DNA of 64,000 nucleotides from an uncultured Acidobacteriota bacterium (GTDB taxonomy: Bacteria > Acidobacteriota > Blastocatellia > Pyrinomonadales > Pyrinomonadaceae): contig CALMYB010000026.1 of assembly GCA_937873515.1 (NCBI GenBank), forward strand, positions 62,001 through 126,000, written 5' to 3'. Every line of letters begins with the position of its first letter. The first letter of the stretch is position 1. Positions 27,342-36,809 of this stretch are shown here, piece by piece. A model generated the notes under the pieces. That model saw only the letters and a list, made by a program, of their open reading frames with translations, was not told where the DNA came from and did not search any database. The position numbers and the translations under genes were made by a program.

Positions 27342-28432
27342 TAGTTTAAATGAACCGCGGAGTTCGGCGCCGGAGTCGATCGCGGGCTTGCGGTAGTCTG
27401 TTGGACCGCGAGATCTGCTAGTTTTTTGTCAAGATCGAGTTCCTCCAGGCCCCACGAATTCTCAAGCAGAAATGCCCGGTCCGGATAGGTCTTTCCGATC
27501 GTCACATCTTCCGGCGCCTGATACTTCAGCCGCATCGAATAATGTTCCTTCGGACGCGTAACTATGATCTCAAGCGGTAAGTTGTTGTATTCGCCGGTGT
27601 TTGTAAGATTCCCCTGCAGTCCGTAAACAATGTCGGATTCGATCTCGGCGTCCTTGTCAAAAAGTTGAAGTCGTGAGAGCCGCAGACCGCCGACCCGGTC
27701 GAACCAAAATCGACGCGAGATCTGCGGCACCCCGGCCGAATTGGTCATCACCTCATCGAGCAGGTAATACGGCCGGACTACATTCCTCAACGGCGATTTT
27801 TTTTGCTGGGTCGTATCTTCTTCGGGCTGATAGACAGTGCTCAGCACGTAGGTGTGTTTAGGGTCGGTCGGAGCGACCAGCATAGCATCGGTAAAATGCT
27901 GCGGCCGCAGGTTTGCCATCGCATTCACGCTCGCCTTCACGTCCTTACCGCCTTCGATATCCATCGAGTCAAATCGCTTTTGAAGCGGCGAATAGTCCGC
28001 AGAATTCGTGCCCTTGATGAATTTTTTCAGCTTTCCAGAGCCATCGTCCTTCAGGATCGCAACGCGAAAGCTTGTCCCGTCCGAGGTCATCTGCGCGACG
28101 TCGGAATGAATGACCGGCACCTGCACCTTCATATAGATCTTCGCAGGCCTCTGCACCACTATCTCGCCGTCAGCAGACCGATAGACCTCTTTATTGCCAA
28201 ACTCGGCAAAGCTGTTGTCCTCGAACTTGAGATACATCTTTGCCCGCAGCGAACCGACGTGCGCGAAACGGTTGATCTCGGCAAGCATTTCTGCGCGCGT
28301 CGAATCCTCGGCCTTTAGGAGCCGGGGCGTATCACTCGACTGTTTTACTCTGATGCAGCCGGTCAGGACCACCGACGTCAAAAGCAATAACAATATCCCA
28401 CAATTCTTGAGGGTTGCGCGCTCAAATATCAT
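27341..28432 (-). CDS. Outer-membrane lipoprotein of unknown function (LolA/LolB-like features)
   Basis: A 363-residue lipoprotein. The signal peptide [17 protein letters not shown] has a good lipobox (LTGC). Repeated beta-strand segments such as [55 protein letters not shown] and later [26 protein letters not shown] resemble DUF4292/LolA-fold lipoproteins. This is a fold-level guess. ATG 28432 is used; TTG 28456 is a possible earlier start. It is the first gene of an operon with an ABC ATPase, a small membrane protein and a LolA-like protein, so a role in lipid or lipoprotein traffic is likely. TATTAT near 28514-28522 could be its -10 box. Confidence 0.68.
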   Translation of the reverse strand: MIFERATLKNCGILLLLLTSVVLTGCIRVKQSSDTPRLLKAEDSTRAEMLAEINRFAHVGSLRAKMYLKFEDNSFAEFGNKEVYRSADGEIVVQRPAKIYMKVQVPVIHSDVAQMTSDGTSFRVAILKDDGSGKLKKFIKGTNSADYSPLQKRFDSMDIEGGKDVKASVNAMANLRPQHFTDAMLVAPTDPKHTYVLSTVYQPEEDTTQQKKSPLRNVVRPYYLLDEVMTNSAGVPQISRRFWFDRVGGLRLSRLQLFDKDAEIESDIVYGLQGNLTNTGEYNNLPLEIIVTRPKEHYSMRLKYQAPEDVTIGKTYPDRAFLLENSWGLEELDLDKKLADLAVQQTTASPRSTPAPNSAVHLN

Positions 28433-28569
28433 TCCTATCTGATGACGTGTTTTCAACGCTTGGTTGCGTAAAAAAGCCGCTGCCAGTGCGTTGTAAACCG
28501 CTCCGCCAAACCGATAATAATACCACCTTAAAGCCTGCGATTCCTAACTAATGACGGAAAAATGGCCAA

Positions 28570-28605
28570 GAAAAAAACGCGTCCTGCAATGAAGACGCGT
28601 TTTTC
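28570..28605. terminator. Bidirectional intrinsic terminator at the end of the respiratory operon
   Basis: AAAACGCGTC and GACGCGTTTT form a perfect stem, flanked by A and T runs. It lies 24 nt after the last gene of the leftward Act-caa3 operon (stop at 28629) and upstream of the Lol-like operon promoter. Confidence 0.85.
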
Positions 28606-28628
28606 GTGTCTCTCGAAGATCGCGGCCC

Positions 28629-28979
28629 TCAGTGGCCGAAGAAGCCGGTTCCTCGCGTAAGATAGTCCTGCATCGTATAGGCGAACATTATCGTAAGCCA
28701 AAAGAAGGCGCCCACGGCCGACATCCAAACAAGGCGGGGACTCCAGCGGACATGCATAAAGAAGAGCCCCACGACGGTCATTTTGGTGAACGCGATCCCC
28801 AAAGCGACCAGCGTATTCGCGCCCGGAAAGATCCAGTCAAGGTCCATCAAGGCGACGTAATACGTCAGGATCGTACCGAGGACGAGCACGGCAAAAACGC
28901 CGAGGTAGCCGGGAATGCCGATATGTTCGTTCGGAACCTCGACGTGAGGGTTATGATGTTCAGTAGTTTGTTCAGCCAT
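28629..28979 (-). CDS. Cytochrome c oxidase subunit IV (caa3 type)
   Basis: A 116-residue membrane protein with three hydrophobic segments: YLGVFAVLVLGTILTYYVALM, LVALGIAFTKMTVVGLFFMHV and LVWMSAVGAFFWLTIMFAYT. The FTKMTVVGLFFMHVRWSPR element is typical of the small CtaF/COX4_pro subunit of caa3 oxidases. It follows the subunit III gene by 3 nt and closes the operon before a strong terminator. It probably stabilises the subunit I-III complex. Confidence 0.88.
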   Translation of the reverse strand: MAEQTTEHHNPHVEVPNEHIGIPGYLGVFAVLVLGTILTYYVALMDLDWIFPGANTLVALGIAFTKMTVVGLFFMHVRWSPRLVWMSAVGAFFWLTIMFAYTMQDYLTRGTGFFGH

Positions 28980-28982
28980 TTA

Positions 28983-29921
28983 TCAGAGCCCCAAGTGTTC
29001 GTAATGCCGCCCTAGCAGATACAAAAGCGGGAAAAGGAAAATCCAGACGATATCGACGAAGTGCCAGTATAGGCCGGACATCTCGACCGGACTAAAGTAC
29101 TCCGCATTGAACGTACCCTTGAAGGCCATCCAGAGAAGCCACGTCATTATTCCGAGGCCGATGATCATATGGAGGGCGTGCAGGCCCGTCATCACGAAAT
29201 AGATATAGAAGAATATCCTGACCTTGTCGCGGAATTTGTCCTTATCGAGAACGAGCGAACCCGGTGATGTCGAGTAAGTAAGCTGTTCATTCAGCGTAAG
29301 ATAATGGCCATTCGGTTCGGCCCGCTGCTTGTCCATCATATGCTGGACAAGTTCATATTCACGCCATTGGAACTCGCCGTGAGGATTAACGTACGGTTCG
29401 GCCCCGGGCTTTGCCTCCGATGCAGAGACCGCGGTCTCGCCCGGTAGCACAAGCCCGACGTGTTCAGAGGCCGGCGAATCAGCTTTTACGCGCCGGTTCA
29501 AACCTGCCATCGGAACAAGTCCATGGTTGTACTTATCCGTGTACTCGTAAGCCTTGATGCCAAGGAACGTCAAGCCGAAAAGCATGGTCAAAACGATCAG
29601 CCCGACCTGCATATTACGATTGCCCTTCTGAGCGTAATAAACGGTCAGGGCCATCGTAAGGCTGCTCACGATGAGAACAAGCGTGTTGGCACCGCCCAAG
29701 AATGCATCCAAATGGTTGCTGCCCGAGGCGAAAGCCAACGGATATTTGGAACGCATCACCAAGTACGCCGTGAATAGCCCGCCGAAGAACATGATCTCCT
29801 GTGCAAGGAAGAGCCACATTCCAAGTGAAACGCTCTCCTCTTGCTGTCCCATGTCATCGAACTGGTGCTGAAGTCCTGGCTCGTGATAGACGAATTTGTC
29901 CGAATGTGAATGTGCAGACAT
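28983..29921 (-). CDS. ctaE: Cytochrome c oxidase subunit III
   Basis: A 312-residue integral membrane protein. Family marks: [27 protein letters not shown] at the start and [23 protein letters not shown] and [30 protein letters not shown] at the end. About seven membrane helices are expected in full-length subunit III; here a polar insertion of about 75 residues (residues 130-205, [15 protein letters not shown] to [14 protein letters not shown]) interrupts the fold between helices. This insertion is longer than in proteobacterial enzymes. Subunit III has no redox centre and supports proton uptake and stability. Located between subunits I and IV. Confidence 0.92.
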   Translation of the reverse strand: MSAHSHSDKFVYHEPGLQHQFDDMGQQEESVSLGMWLFLAQEIMFFGGLFTAYLVMRSKYPLAFASGSNHLDAFLGGANTLVLIVSSLTMALTVYYAQKGNRNMQVGLIVLTMLFGLTFLGIKAYEYTDKYNHGLVPMAGLNRRVKADSPASEHVGLVLPGETAVSASEAKPGAEPYVNPHGEFQWREYELVQHMMDKQRAEPNGHYLTLNEQLTYSTSPGSLVLDKDKFRDKVRIFFYIYFVMTGLHALHMIIGLGIMTWLLWMAFKGTFNAEYFSPVEMSGLYWHFVDIVWIFLFPLLYLLGRHYEHLGL

Positions 29922-29968
29922 CTTTATCGATTTAATATCCAGCTAAAATCAATTCCCCGCGTCGCGGA

Positions 29969-31642
29969 TCACGCATTGACCGTAGCGGCCTCACGCTTTG
30001 CTGCCTCGAGATCAAGGCCGCTCTCATCACCGAAATCGTAAATTTCCCACGTAACCACCGGCGGCGTGTCGAAGTTCTCCGTTGGTGGCGGGGAACTCGT
30101 CCTCCACTCCAATCCGGGAAGCAGCCACGGGTTGTCGGGTGCGGGCTTACCCTTGACCAGCGAGTGCAAAAAGTAGAACAGTGGCATCGTCAACCCGACA
30201 CCGAGCACAGAAGCTCCGGCGGTCGAAAATATGTTCAATACTTGGAACTCCGGCGGGTATGCGGCATAACGCCGCGGCATACCGAGATATCCCAAGATCA
30301 GCTGCGGAAAGAACGTCAGGTTGAACCCGACGAAGATGAGCATCGCGGCGACACGTCCCCAGAACTCAGAGTACATTTTGCCGGTCATCTTCGGCCACCA
30401 GTAATGGAGTCCGCCAAGGTATGCGATCACCTGTCCGCCGACCATCACATAGTGGAAGTGCCCGATAACAAAATACGTGTCCGTAAGATGCACATCCAAT
30501 CCAAGGGCTCCAAGATAGAGTCCGGTGAACCCGCCGATCAGGAAAAGGCCCATGAACGCCAAGCCATAGAGCATTGGTGTGTCAAAGGAAATGCTTCCCT
30601 GATAAAGCGTCGCGGTCCAGTTGAACATCTTGATCGCGGACGGGATTGCGACGACCATCGTCAGGAACGAGAAGACGAGGCTCGCGTACATCGACTGGCC
30701 GCTTACGAACATATGGTGGCCCCAAACGAGGAAACCAAAAACGGCGATTCCGATACTTGAGAACGCGACGAACTCGTAACCGAATATCCTCTTTCTCGCG
30801 AAATTTGCAAGAAGTTCGCTGACGATACCCATACCGGGAAGCACCATGATGTACACGGCCGGGTGTGAGTAGAACCAGAACATATGCTGGAAGAGGATCG
30901 GGTCTCCGCCAAGGGCCGGATCAAAGATGCCGACATGGGCCACGCGTTCGATCGCAACGAGCAGCAGCGTGATCGCAACGACCGGAGTACCGAGCACGAA
31001 GATCAGGCTGACAGCATAGTGCGACCAGACAAAAAGCGGCAGACGGAACCACGTCATTCCCGGTGCACGCATCGTATGGATGGTCACGAGGAAATTGACG
31101 CCGGTCAATATCGACGAAAATCCATTAATGAAGATGCCCACGCCAACGGCCAGCACATATGTGTTCGAGAAGGTCGTCGAATACGGCGTGTAGAACGTCC
31201 AACCTGTGTCAACACCGCCCTGCATCAAAGCCCAAAGCGTGATCGCACCGCCGACCCAGTAGATATAGAGGCTGAGCAGGTTTATTCGCGGCAGAGCAAG
31301 ATCCTTCGCGCCGATCATGATCGGAATAAGGAAGTTTCCCAGAACTGCGGGAATGGAAGGTATCAAGAAGAAAAAGACCATCAAGATACCGTGCTGCGTA
31401 AATACCTTGTTGTAGGTCCCCGTTTCAAACAGATCGCTCGCTGGTGTGAGCAGCTCAAGTCGAATCGCGGCCGCATAAAGTCCGCCCATGAGGAAGAACG
31501 CAGACACCGAGATCAAATACATGATCGCAATGCGCTTATGATCCTTTGTCAGCAGCCACGACTTTAACGTCGAACCGTTATTCAGGTAATTCAGCTTGGC
31601 CGTGCCATAGCTTCCTGCTTCGATCGCTCCTACCGTTTCCAT
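29969..31642 (-). CDS. ctaD: Cytochrome c oxidase subunit I, A2-type
   Basis: A 557-residue, 12-helix haem-copper catalytic subunit that reduces oxygen to water and pumps protons. The haem and copper ligands are visible: His in [33 protein letters not shown] with the Cu-B His-Tyr crosslink pair, WGHHMF, and [12 protein letters not shown]. In the K/D-channel region [10 protein letters not shown] has Ala where A1-type oxidases carry the proton-gating Glu (HPEVYI); the preceding YS is the hallmark of A2-type caa3 oxidases such as that of Rhodothermus. It is part of a single leftward operon from ActA through subunit IV. Confidence 0.96.
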   Translation of the reverse strand: METVGAIEAGSYGTAKLNYLNNGSTLKSWLLTKDHKRIAIMYLISVSAFFLMGGLYAAAIRLELLTPASDLFETGTYNKVFTQHGILMVFFFLIPSIPAVLGNFLIPIMIGAKDLALPRINLLSLYIYWVGGAITLWALMQGGVDTGWTFYTPYSTTFSNTYVLAVGVGIFINGFSSILTGVNFLVTIHTMRAPGMTWFRLPLFVWSHYAVSLIFVLGTPVVAITLLLVAIERVAHVGIFDPALGGDPILFQHMFWFYSHPAVYIMVLPGMGIVSELLANFARKRIFGYEFVAFSSIGIAVFGFLVWGHHMFVSGQSMYASLVFSFLTMVVAIPSAIKMFNWTATLYQGSISFDTPMLYGLAFMGLFLIGGFTGLYLGALGLDVHLTDTYFVIGHFHYVMVGGQVIAYLGGLHYWWPKMTGKMYSEFWGRVAAMLIFVGFNLTFFPQLILGYLGMPRRYAAYPPEFQVLNIFSTAGASVLGVGLTMPLFYFLHSLVKGKPAPDNPWLLPGLEWRTSSPPPTENFDTPPVVTWEIYDFGDESGLDLEAAKREAATVNA

Positions 31643-31669
31643 AATAATTTCCCTATTTATCTACCTTGC

Positions 31670-32704
31670 CTATTTGGCCGCCGGCTCTTTCCCGTCGGCC
31701 TTCTTTCCTGCCGGTGCTTTCTCATCGGGCTTTTTGGCCGCCGGGGCAGCCGGAGCTGCGGCCGCATTCGGGCTCAAACTCTTGATATAGGCAACAAGCC
31801 CGTTAAGCTGCTCCTCTGAAACCTGTCCCTTGAAGGTCGGCATGATCGGTTGATAACCTTCAACCACCTGCGAGGCCGGATTCAGGATCGAGTTTCGAAT
31901 ATAGTCCTCATCGGCTACGGCGGTTCCTCCGCCGACAAGATGAACCTCAGTGTTGAACAGGCCCTCGAGTTTCGCTCCCCGCTGCTGAGGCCCGCCGGCG
32001 TGACATGACGCACAGCCAAGCTTGTTCTCGAAGAGGTCTTTACCGACCTGTACCGGAGTTTCGCCTCCGGCGTTTCCGCTCAGCCAGTTGTCGAAGTCCT
32101 TCGGATCCATCACATACACGGTCCCGATCATCCCGGAGTGATTCAGCCCGCAGTATTCCGCGCAAAAGAGGTGATACTTGCCCGGGGTCGTGGCGTTGAA
32201 CCATACATAAGTATATCGCCCCGGAACTGTGTCGGCCTTTGTTCGAAATGCCGGGATATAAAAGCTGTGAAGAACGTCTTCGGTCGTCATCGTAAGCTTG
32301 ATATTCCGTCCCGCGGGCACGTGAAGTTCATTGATCTCACGCTGTCCCGTCGAGTGCTGAAGCTTCCACATCCATTGCTTTCCGACAACGTAGATCTCCA
32401 TCGAGTCGTCAGGCGGCGTGTATTGATTGAAATAAACGATCGCACCGGTAACGAAAACGCTCATCGAAACGAAGAACGGTATGATCGACCAGAGCGTCTC
32501 GAGCACCATCGAGCCGTGGATCTCCTTCGGAACCGCATACTTCTCACGCTCGCGATACCGGATCGAGAAATAGAACAGCGCGAGAATTATCGGTACCGAA
32601 AAAACGAGGCTGACCAGGATCAGATACCCGAAAAGCGCATCGACCTGCCAGGCAAACGTTGATGCCTGCTGCGGAAAAAGCTGCACGAAAGATGAGTCCT
32701 GCAT
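31670..32704 (-). CDS. ctaC: Cytochrome c oxidase subunit II with fused cytochrome c domain (caa3)
   Basis: A 344-residue protein: two membrane helices (residues 20-45 and 75-100), the Cu-A cupredoxin domain with CAEYCGLNHSGM and upstream His in DVLHSFYIPAF, then a C-terminal cytochrome c domain with CASCHAGG and distal Met in IMPTFKG. A Lys/Pro/Ala-rich tail (AAAPAAPAAKKPDEKAP) ends the chain. The fused haem defines a caa3 enzyme. It receives electrons from ActA/ActE of the neighbouring complex and passes them to subunit I. It precedes subunit I by 27 nt. Confidence 0.95.
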   Translation of the reverse strand: MQDSSFVQLFPQQASTFAWQVDALFGYLILVSLVFSVPIILALFYFSIRYREREKYAVPKEIHGSMVLETLWSIIPFFVSMSVFVTGAIVYFNQYTPPDDSMEIYVVGKQWMWKLQHSTGQREINELHVPAGRNIKLTMTTEDVLHSFYIPAFRTKADTVPGRYTYVWFNATTPGKYHLFCAEYCGLNHSGMIGTVYVMDPKDFDNWLSGNAGGETPVQVGKDLFENKLGCASCHAGGPQQRGAKLEGLFNTEVHLVGGGTAVADEDYIRNSILNPASQVVEGYQPIMPTFKGQVSEEQLNGLVAYIKSLSPNAAAAPAAPAAKKPDEKAPAGKKADGKEPAAK

Positions 32705-32761
32705 AAGTCCATTTGGGCGGAAACCTCAGGCGGTCAAAAGACCTTCCTCGGATACGCCACG

Positions 32762-33688
32762 CTAAATAACGGTTGTGTCGGGCCCGCCAAACCCATCGTC
32801 GTCGGCTCGTCGCTTTTTGCCGCGTTTATAGAAGACAAATGCCATCACGCCAAAGAATGCGAGCGTTACGACGCCGGCTATCCTAAGCGTACGCATTATC
32901 GCCAGGCCGTATTTCCCGGTCGCCGGATCGTAATGGTAGCAGTAGAGAAGCAACTGCTCCGTCACGCCGCCGATCTTCTCTTGCGAAGAATCCATCAGCC
33001 CGAATTTTAGGTCTTTCGGCGCATAATCGATGCCATACATATACCGCGAGAGCTTGCCTTCCGGCGTCGCGATCATGATGGCGCCGACGTGAGCGAACTG
33101 CTGGGTCTTATCGTCCCAATAATAGTGAAACCCGACCGAATTCGCGATCTTATCGATGGATTCCTGCGTTCCGGTCAGGAAATGCATACCATCGGCGGCT
33201 CCGGTTTTTGCGAGACGTTCAACATATGACGCTTTCTTGTTCTTCGAAAGCTCGGCCTTGTCATTTTCGCGTGCGTCGAAGCTGATCGCAACGACCTCAT
33301 AATCGGTGCCGGGCACAAGCGAGATTCCCTTGAGCGAACCGGTCAACCCGTTCAAGACCTGGTTGCAAAGCATCGGACACTCATAATAAACAAGAGCTAG
33401 AATGACCGGCCTTCCCTTCTGAAAATAATTCCCGAGCGGAACCTCTTGCCCATCCTCGTTCTTGAATACGGTGTCGAGAGGTATCTGATCCCCGAGCTTT
33501 TGATCGATTCCGACCTTCTTGAGCGCGGTGGGCATTCCATTGCCTTCTGACTCGGCCGGATCGTAAGTGCGCGGTGAATATAATGGCGAACTATAGTGCT
33601 CAACCTTTTGAGCATCGGCAGACACGACGGCTCCCGCCGCCAATACCGCCGCAGCGACTATCGTAAATATCGTGTCTTTGACTTTCAT
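32762..33688 (-). CDS. SCO family copper chaperone for cytochrome oxidase assembly
   Basis: A 308-residue exported protein with a signal segment (FTIVAAAVLAAGAVVSADA), a SCO1/SenC thioredoxin-fold domain and a C-terminal membrane anchor (IAGVVTLAFFGVMAFVF, before KRGKKRR). The copper site is visible as ECPMLC (Cys104, Cys108) and the third ligand His in QQFAHVGAIMI. It loads copper into the Cu-A site of subunit II, whose gene is immediately downstream. The C-terminal rather than N-terminal anchor is a common variant in acidobacterial clusters. Confidence 0.92.
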   Translation of the reverse strand: MKVKDTIFTIVAAAVLAAGAVVSADAQKVEHYSSPLYSPRTYDPAESEGNGMPTALKKVGIDQKLGDQIPLDTVFKNEDGQEVPLGNYFQKGRPVILALVYYECPMLCNQVLNGLTGSLKGISLVPGTDYEVVAISFDARENDKAELSKNKKASYVERLAKTGAADGMHFLTGTQESIDKIANSVGFHYYWDDKTQQFAHVGAIMIATPEGKLSRYMYGIDYAPKDLKFGLMDSSQEKIGGVTEQLLLYCYHYDPATGKYGLAIMRTLRIAGVVTLAFFGVMAFVFYKRGKKRRADDDGFGGPDTTVI

Positions 33689-33715
33689 TTCTTCTTACCA
33701 AATCCTACGGACCAA

Positions 33716-34255
33716 CTATCTCCGTATCTCTGACTCCATACGGCCAGCACTCGATTCCGAATAGAAACGACGTGAGTCGTCATAGAGCTTTTTGCCTGCA
33801 TCATCCGAACGAGCCTTTAAGCCCTCGGCAAGCAGGCGTTTCTTGGCCTCCTCGATCGGAAGCATAATGACGGCGCCGGTCTTTGGATCCTTCTCGCCGT
33901 TCTTTTCCATCGAGTCCCACTGCTTCTTCAATTCTAAATACTCGGCAGCCGGCTGCGTCAACTCCAGATTGACGTGGCCGCTCGGACCTTCAACCCCGAA
34001 GCCCGGTGCGGATTGAAGCCTTGGGCCGTCCGGCAAACGCTCTTTGGTCGAAAGTGCCAGCGGATTCGCCGGGCCTTTTGTCGCATCGCGATATTCATGC
34101 ATCTGCGACAAAAAGAACCACATCAACACCGAGACCAGCACGATCAGGACCGTGAGGCCTCCGACGAAATAGACCACGCCGCGCAGCTGTACTTCGTTCT
34201 CTTCGTATGCTTTATCAAAATCCGCCGGTGTCATCACCTTTTTCTTGCTCGACAT
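33716..34255 (-). CDS. Single-pass membrane protein of the Act-caa3 operon
   Basis: A 179-residue protein with one membrane segment (GVVYFVGGLTVLIVLVSVLMWFFL, residues 26-50) after a short cytoplasmic N-terminus and a periplasmic tail. The tail contains RLPDGPRLQSAPG and a later PIEEAKKRLLAEG, a pattern that I associate with a small uncharacterised protein repeatedly encoded between actF and the SCO/cox genes. It has no haem or metal motif. The position suggests an accessory or assembly subunit linking alternative complex III to the oxidase. Its function is not established. Confidence 0.75.
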   Translation of the reverse strand: MSSKKKVMTPADFDKAYEENEVQLRGVVYFVGGLTVLIVLVSVLMWFFLSQMHEYRDATKGPANPLALSTKERLPDGPRLQSAPGFGVEGPSGHVNLELTQPAAEYLELKKQWDSMEKNGEKDPKTGAVIMLPIEEAKKRLLAEGLKARSDDAGKKLYDDSRRFYSESSAGRMESEIRR

Positions 34256-34276
34256 AAGAACCTCTTACTTCAAGAG

Positions 34277-35497
34277 CTAATGGCCGTGGCCAAACTCGAT
34301 GGCTTCCTCCAGGTACGGATCGTTAACAGGAACAAGCGGTTTCTTCGCCAGTTGCCCGAAGAACCACCAAAGCCAAAGTCCGCCGATCGCGATCGGAGCC
34401 GCAAGGTCGAGCCAGTGCACATAGAACGCTCCGGCCTCAAGCCCAAGCGAGTCGATACGGGCCGAAGGGCCGACCTGCCAAAAGAAATCAAGTATCCTCA
34501 TTGCCAAGACGAAGATCGCGATCCCGGCGAGCCACTTCGCGTGCCGCTTGAAATCCTGCTGAAGCAGCACAAGGAAAGGAAAGGCAAAATGCAGAAAGAT
34601 TAGCGATGCTCCGATCCACGCCCAACCGCCTTTCGTTCTTGGGATGTAGTAGGCCGTTTCCTCCGGAATATTACCGGACCACACTACGAGGTATTGAGCA
34701 AAGCTGAAGTACGCCCAGACCATCACCAAGGCAAGAATGAGTTTGCCAAGATCGTGAAAATGCCTCTTGCCGAGAATCTTTTTCATCGGCTCCTGGTCGA
34801 TCAGCCCAGCCAAGATCGCGACCATGAAACACAGACAGCTCAAAGCCCAACCGACCACATACAGCAGTCCCCAAATAGTCGAGAACCAATGCGGATCGAG
34901 CGAAAGCACCCAATCGACCGACGCGAACGTTACGACGAGACAATAGATCACCAGCGTCGGCCCTGAGAACCTCGACATTTTCTCGAGCAGCTTGGACGAA
35001 TCATCGAACGAGGTAGATTCATCTTGACCTGCGGACCACTTGTTCAAAAGATAGGCCATCACCGAAAACAGGCCGAGGAAGATAAACCCGCGAAGTATCC
35101 AGGCCCATGGCGTCATAAAGATGCCGCGCTGAGCCATCACCGGGTCGGTAGCAGGAAGATGCGTCCACTCATAGACCTGATGCGTCGCAACGCCGTAGGC
35201 GATGGGCAGGAAAAGCAGGATGACAAGCGGCAAAGTTCGCGTTCCCGCCTCAAGCGGTCGTCGAAGCACAACGCCCCACGCACCTCCGGTCAAATATTGG
35301 AGCATCAAGAGTCCAAGCGAACCGATCGCTATGCCGCCCCAAAAAATAAACCCGAGAATCCAGGACCTTAGGCCTTGTTCGACGTTAAAGTACGTGCCGA
35401 TCACCCAAGCTATCAGCGCGATCGCACCAATACCGAGCGAAACGGCTCCCCAACGACTCAAGCACTCCGGGGCACGATAATTCTGAGCGTCCGCCAT
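34277..35497 (-). CDS. actF: Alternative complex III membrane subunit ActF (NrfD-like)
   Basis: A 406-residue integral membrane protein with about ten predicted helices (AVSLGIGAIALIAWVIGTYF through IGGLWLWWFFG). Conserved loops include LRSWILGFIFWGGIAIGSLGLLMLQYLTGGAWG and TPWAWILRGFIFLGLFSVMAYLL. It is the second NrfD/PsrC-type subunit of the quinol:electron-acceptor oxidoreductase and, unlike ActC, carries no interacting haem. Its ATG overlaps the actE stop by one base (TAATG). It lies between actE and the single-pass membrane protein. Confidence 0.92.
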   Translation of the reverse strand: MADAQNYRAPECLSRWGAVSLGIGAIALIAWVIGTYFNVEQGLRSWILGFIFWGGIAIGSLGLLMLQYLTGGAWGVVLRRPLEAGTRTLPLVILLFLPIAYGVATHQVYEWTHLPATDPVMAQRGIFMTPWAWILRGFIFLGLFSVMAYLLNKWSAGQDESTSFDDSSKLLEKMSRFSGPTLVIYCLVVTFASVDWVLSLDPHWFSTIWGLLYVVGWALSCLCFMVAILAGLIDQEPMKKILGKRHFHDLGKLILALVMVWAYFSFAQYLVVWSGNIPEETAYYIPRTKGGWAWIGASLIFLHFAFPFLVLLQQDFKRHAKWLAGIAIFVLAMRILDFFWQVGPSARIDSLGLEAGAFYVHWLDLAAPIAIGGLWLWWFFGQLAKKPLVPVNDPYLEEAIEFGHGH

Positions 35498-36240
35498 TAC
35501 CTCGTGCCTCCTCGATTGGTCGCGGCATTCGCTGCCGGAGTTTCAGGCTTCGCGGGAACAGGCGCGGCCGTATTTGAATTTGCAGTTGAAGTCATCTTCA
35601 GATTCGAATCAGGATTACGGCTCAGCTGGAGAGCTCGTATGTAGGCTACGATCGCCCAGCGGTCCGCCGCCTGCACCTGATAACCGTATGGGTTCATCTT
35701 GCCCCATCCGTTCGTGATCACGTCGAAGAAATGTCCGACAGGAGCGTTTCTCAGACGGTCATCGTGATATGTCGGCGGTTGTGGAAATCCGCGTCGAACG
35801 ACCATGCCGTCACCGTCGCCGAACTGGCCGTGACACACCATACAGTAGATCTTATAGCGGTCTTCGCCGCGATCGATAAGTTCCTTCGTGACCGGAAGAG
35901 GAAATTCGGTGATCGCGTTCGGAAAACTTGCCACCACGGTATTTCCATTCGCATCTGTCGAGGTCGCGGCCTGGGCGTTCGGATCCGGATTGTCGATCTT
36001 GCCGGTAAAGAAGGCCTTGTTGTCCTCCAGATGGCCGCGCGCGACCGTTCCTTCCGGATAGTCTCTCGAAGATCTGCCGTCTGAAAAGAAATCGCTCTTT
36101 TCGTAAGCGTCATACCGCGGCTGATCCTGCATATCCGAGCGAACGCCGCAAGCCTCTGAAAGAAGCATGCCGCAGACCGCCGCAAGAATCAGCGCAAACC
36201 GCAGATAAAGCCGTCTTTCGGTTCGTTTATTCAGGGACAT
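35497..36240 (-). CDS. actE: Alternative complex III monohaem cytochrome c subunit ActE
   Basis: A 247-residue protein from ATG 36240, chosen because GGAGG lies 6 nt upstream; it overlaps the end of actD by 14 nt. A lipoprotein-like signal (RFALILAAVCGMLLSEAC) precedes the cytochrome domain. The haem motif is CMVCHGQFGDGDG and a likely distal Met lies in GWGKMNPYGYQV. The Asn/Ala/Pro-rich C-terminus is disordered. ActE is the exit point or relay for electrons toward the oxidase cytochrome domain in known complexes. An N-terminal Lys/Arg stretch (SLNKRTERR) precedes the signal. Confidence 0.92.
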   Translation of the reverse strand: MSLNKRTERRLYLRFALILAAVCGMLLSEACGVRSDMQDQPRYDAYEKSDFFSDGRSSRDYPEGTVARGHLEDNKAFFTGKIDNPDPNAQAATSTDANGNTVVASFPNAITEFPLPVTKELIDRGEDRYKIYCMVCHGQFGDGDGMVVRRGFPQPPTYHDDRLRNAPVGHFFDVITNGWGKMNPYGYQVQAADRWAIVAYIRALQLSRNPDSNLKMTSTANSNTAAPVPAKPETPAANAATNRGGTR

Positions 36241-36760
36241 CAAAGACCTCCTGCGGCGAAAGACTGTCCATAAAGGCTCGGACCTTCTCGTAGTCATAAA
36301 GCGGGTCACTGGATTCGATCAGCAGGAAGAATTTTTCCCTCGACGCCAATGCGAATCGCGGAATATTGAAAACCGGGTGATAGGGTGATGGAAGCCCGTT
36401 CAAGAACAGCATCCCAAAAACGGCCGTGAACGCCGCAAAAAGGATCGTCAGCTCGAACATTGGCGGAATGAACGCCGGAAGGCTGAAATGGCCGCGGCCG
36501 CCAACGATGATCGGATAATCGATGACGTGAACAAAATAGACCAGGCCGAGAGCCGTCAAGAGGCCTGTTATTCCGCCCGTCAGGATCAAATAGGGCAGCA
36601 CACTGCGCTTGATGCCGAGAGCCTCATCAATATCATGCAGCGGGAACGGCGAAAAACCGTCCGTTTTTGTATATCCGGCATCACGGACCTTGACCGCTGC
36701 ATCGACCAATTGGGTCGGCGTGTCAAACTCCGCCATTATTCCGTAGATATTCTCGCTCAT
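36227..36760 (-). CDS. actD: Alternative complex III subunit ActD (DUF3341)
   Basis: A 177-residue protein from ATG 36760. It begins MSENIYGIMAEFDTP and shows the DUF3341 pattern: TKTDGFSPFPLHDIDEALGIKRSVLPYLILTGG, two membrane helices (YLILTGGITGLLTALGLVYFV and PPMFELTILFAAFTAVFGML), and NGLPSPYHPVFN. In the known structures ActD holds the membrane and periplasmic parts of the complex together and has no cofactor. The gene is between actC and actE. Confidence 0.93.
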   Translation of the reverse strand: MSENIYGIMAEFDTPTQLVDAAVKVRDAGYTKTDGFSPFPLHDIDEALGIKRSVLPYLILTGGITGLLTALGLVYFVHVIDYPIIVGGRGHFSLPAFIPPMFELTILFAAFTAVFGMLFLNGLPSPYHPVFNIPRFALASREKFFLLIESSDPLYDYEKVRAFMDSLSPQEVFDVPE

Positions 36761-36809
36761 ACTCAAAAAAATAACCGTCGCTAAGCCAACTTTCGAAGAA
36801 CTCCCTATC

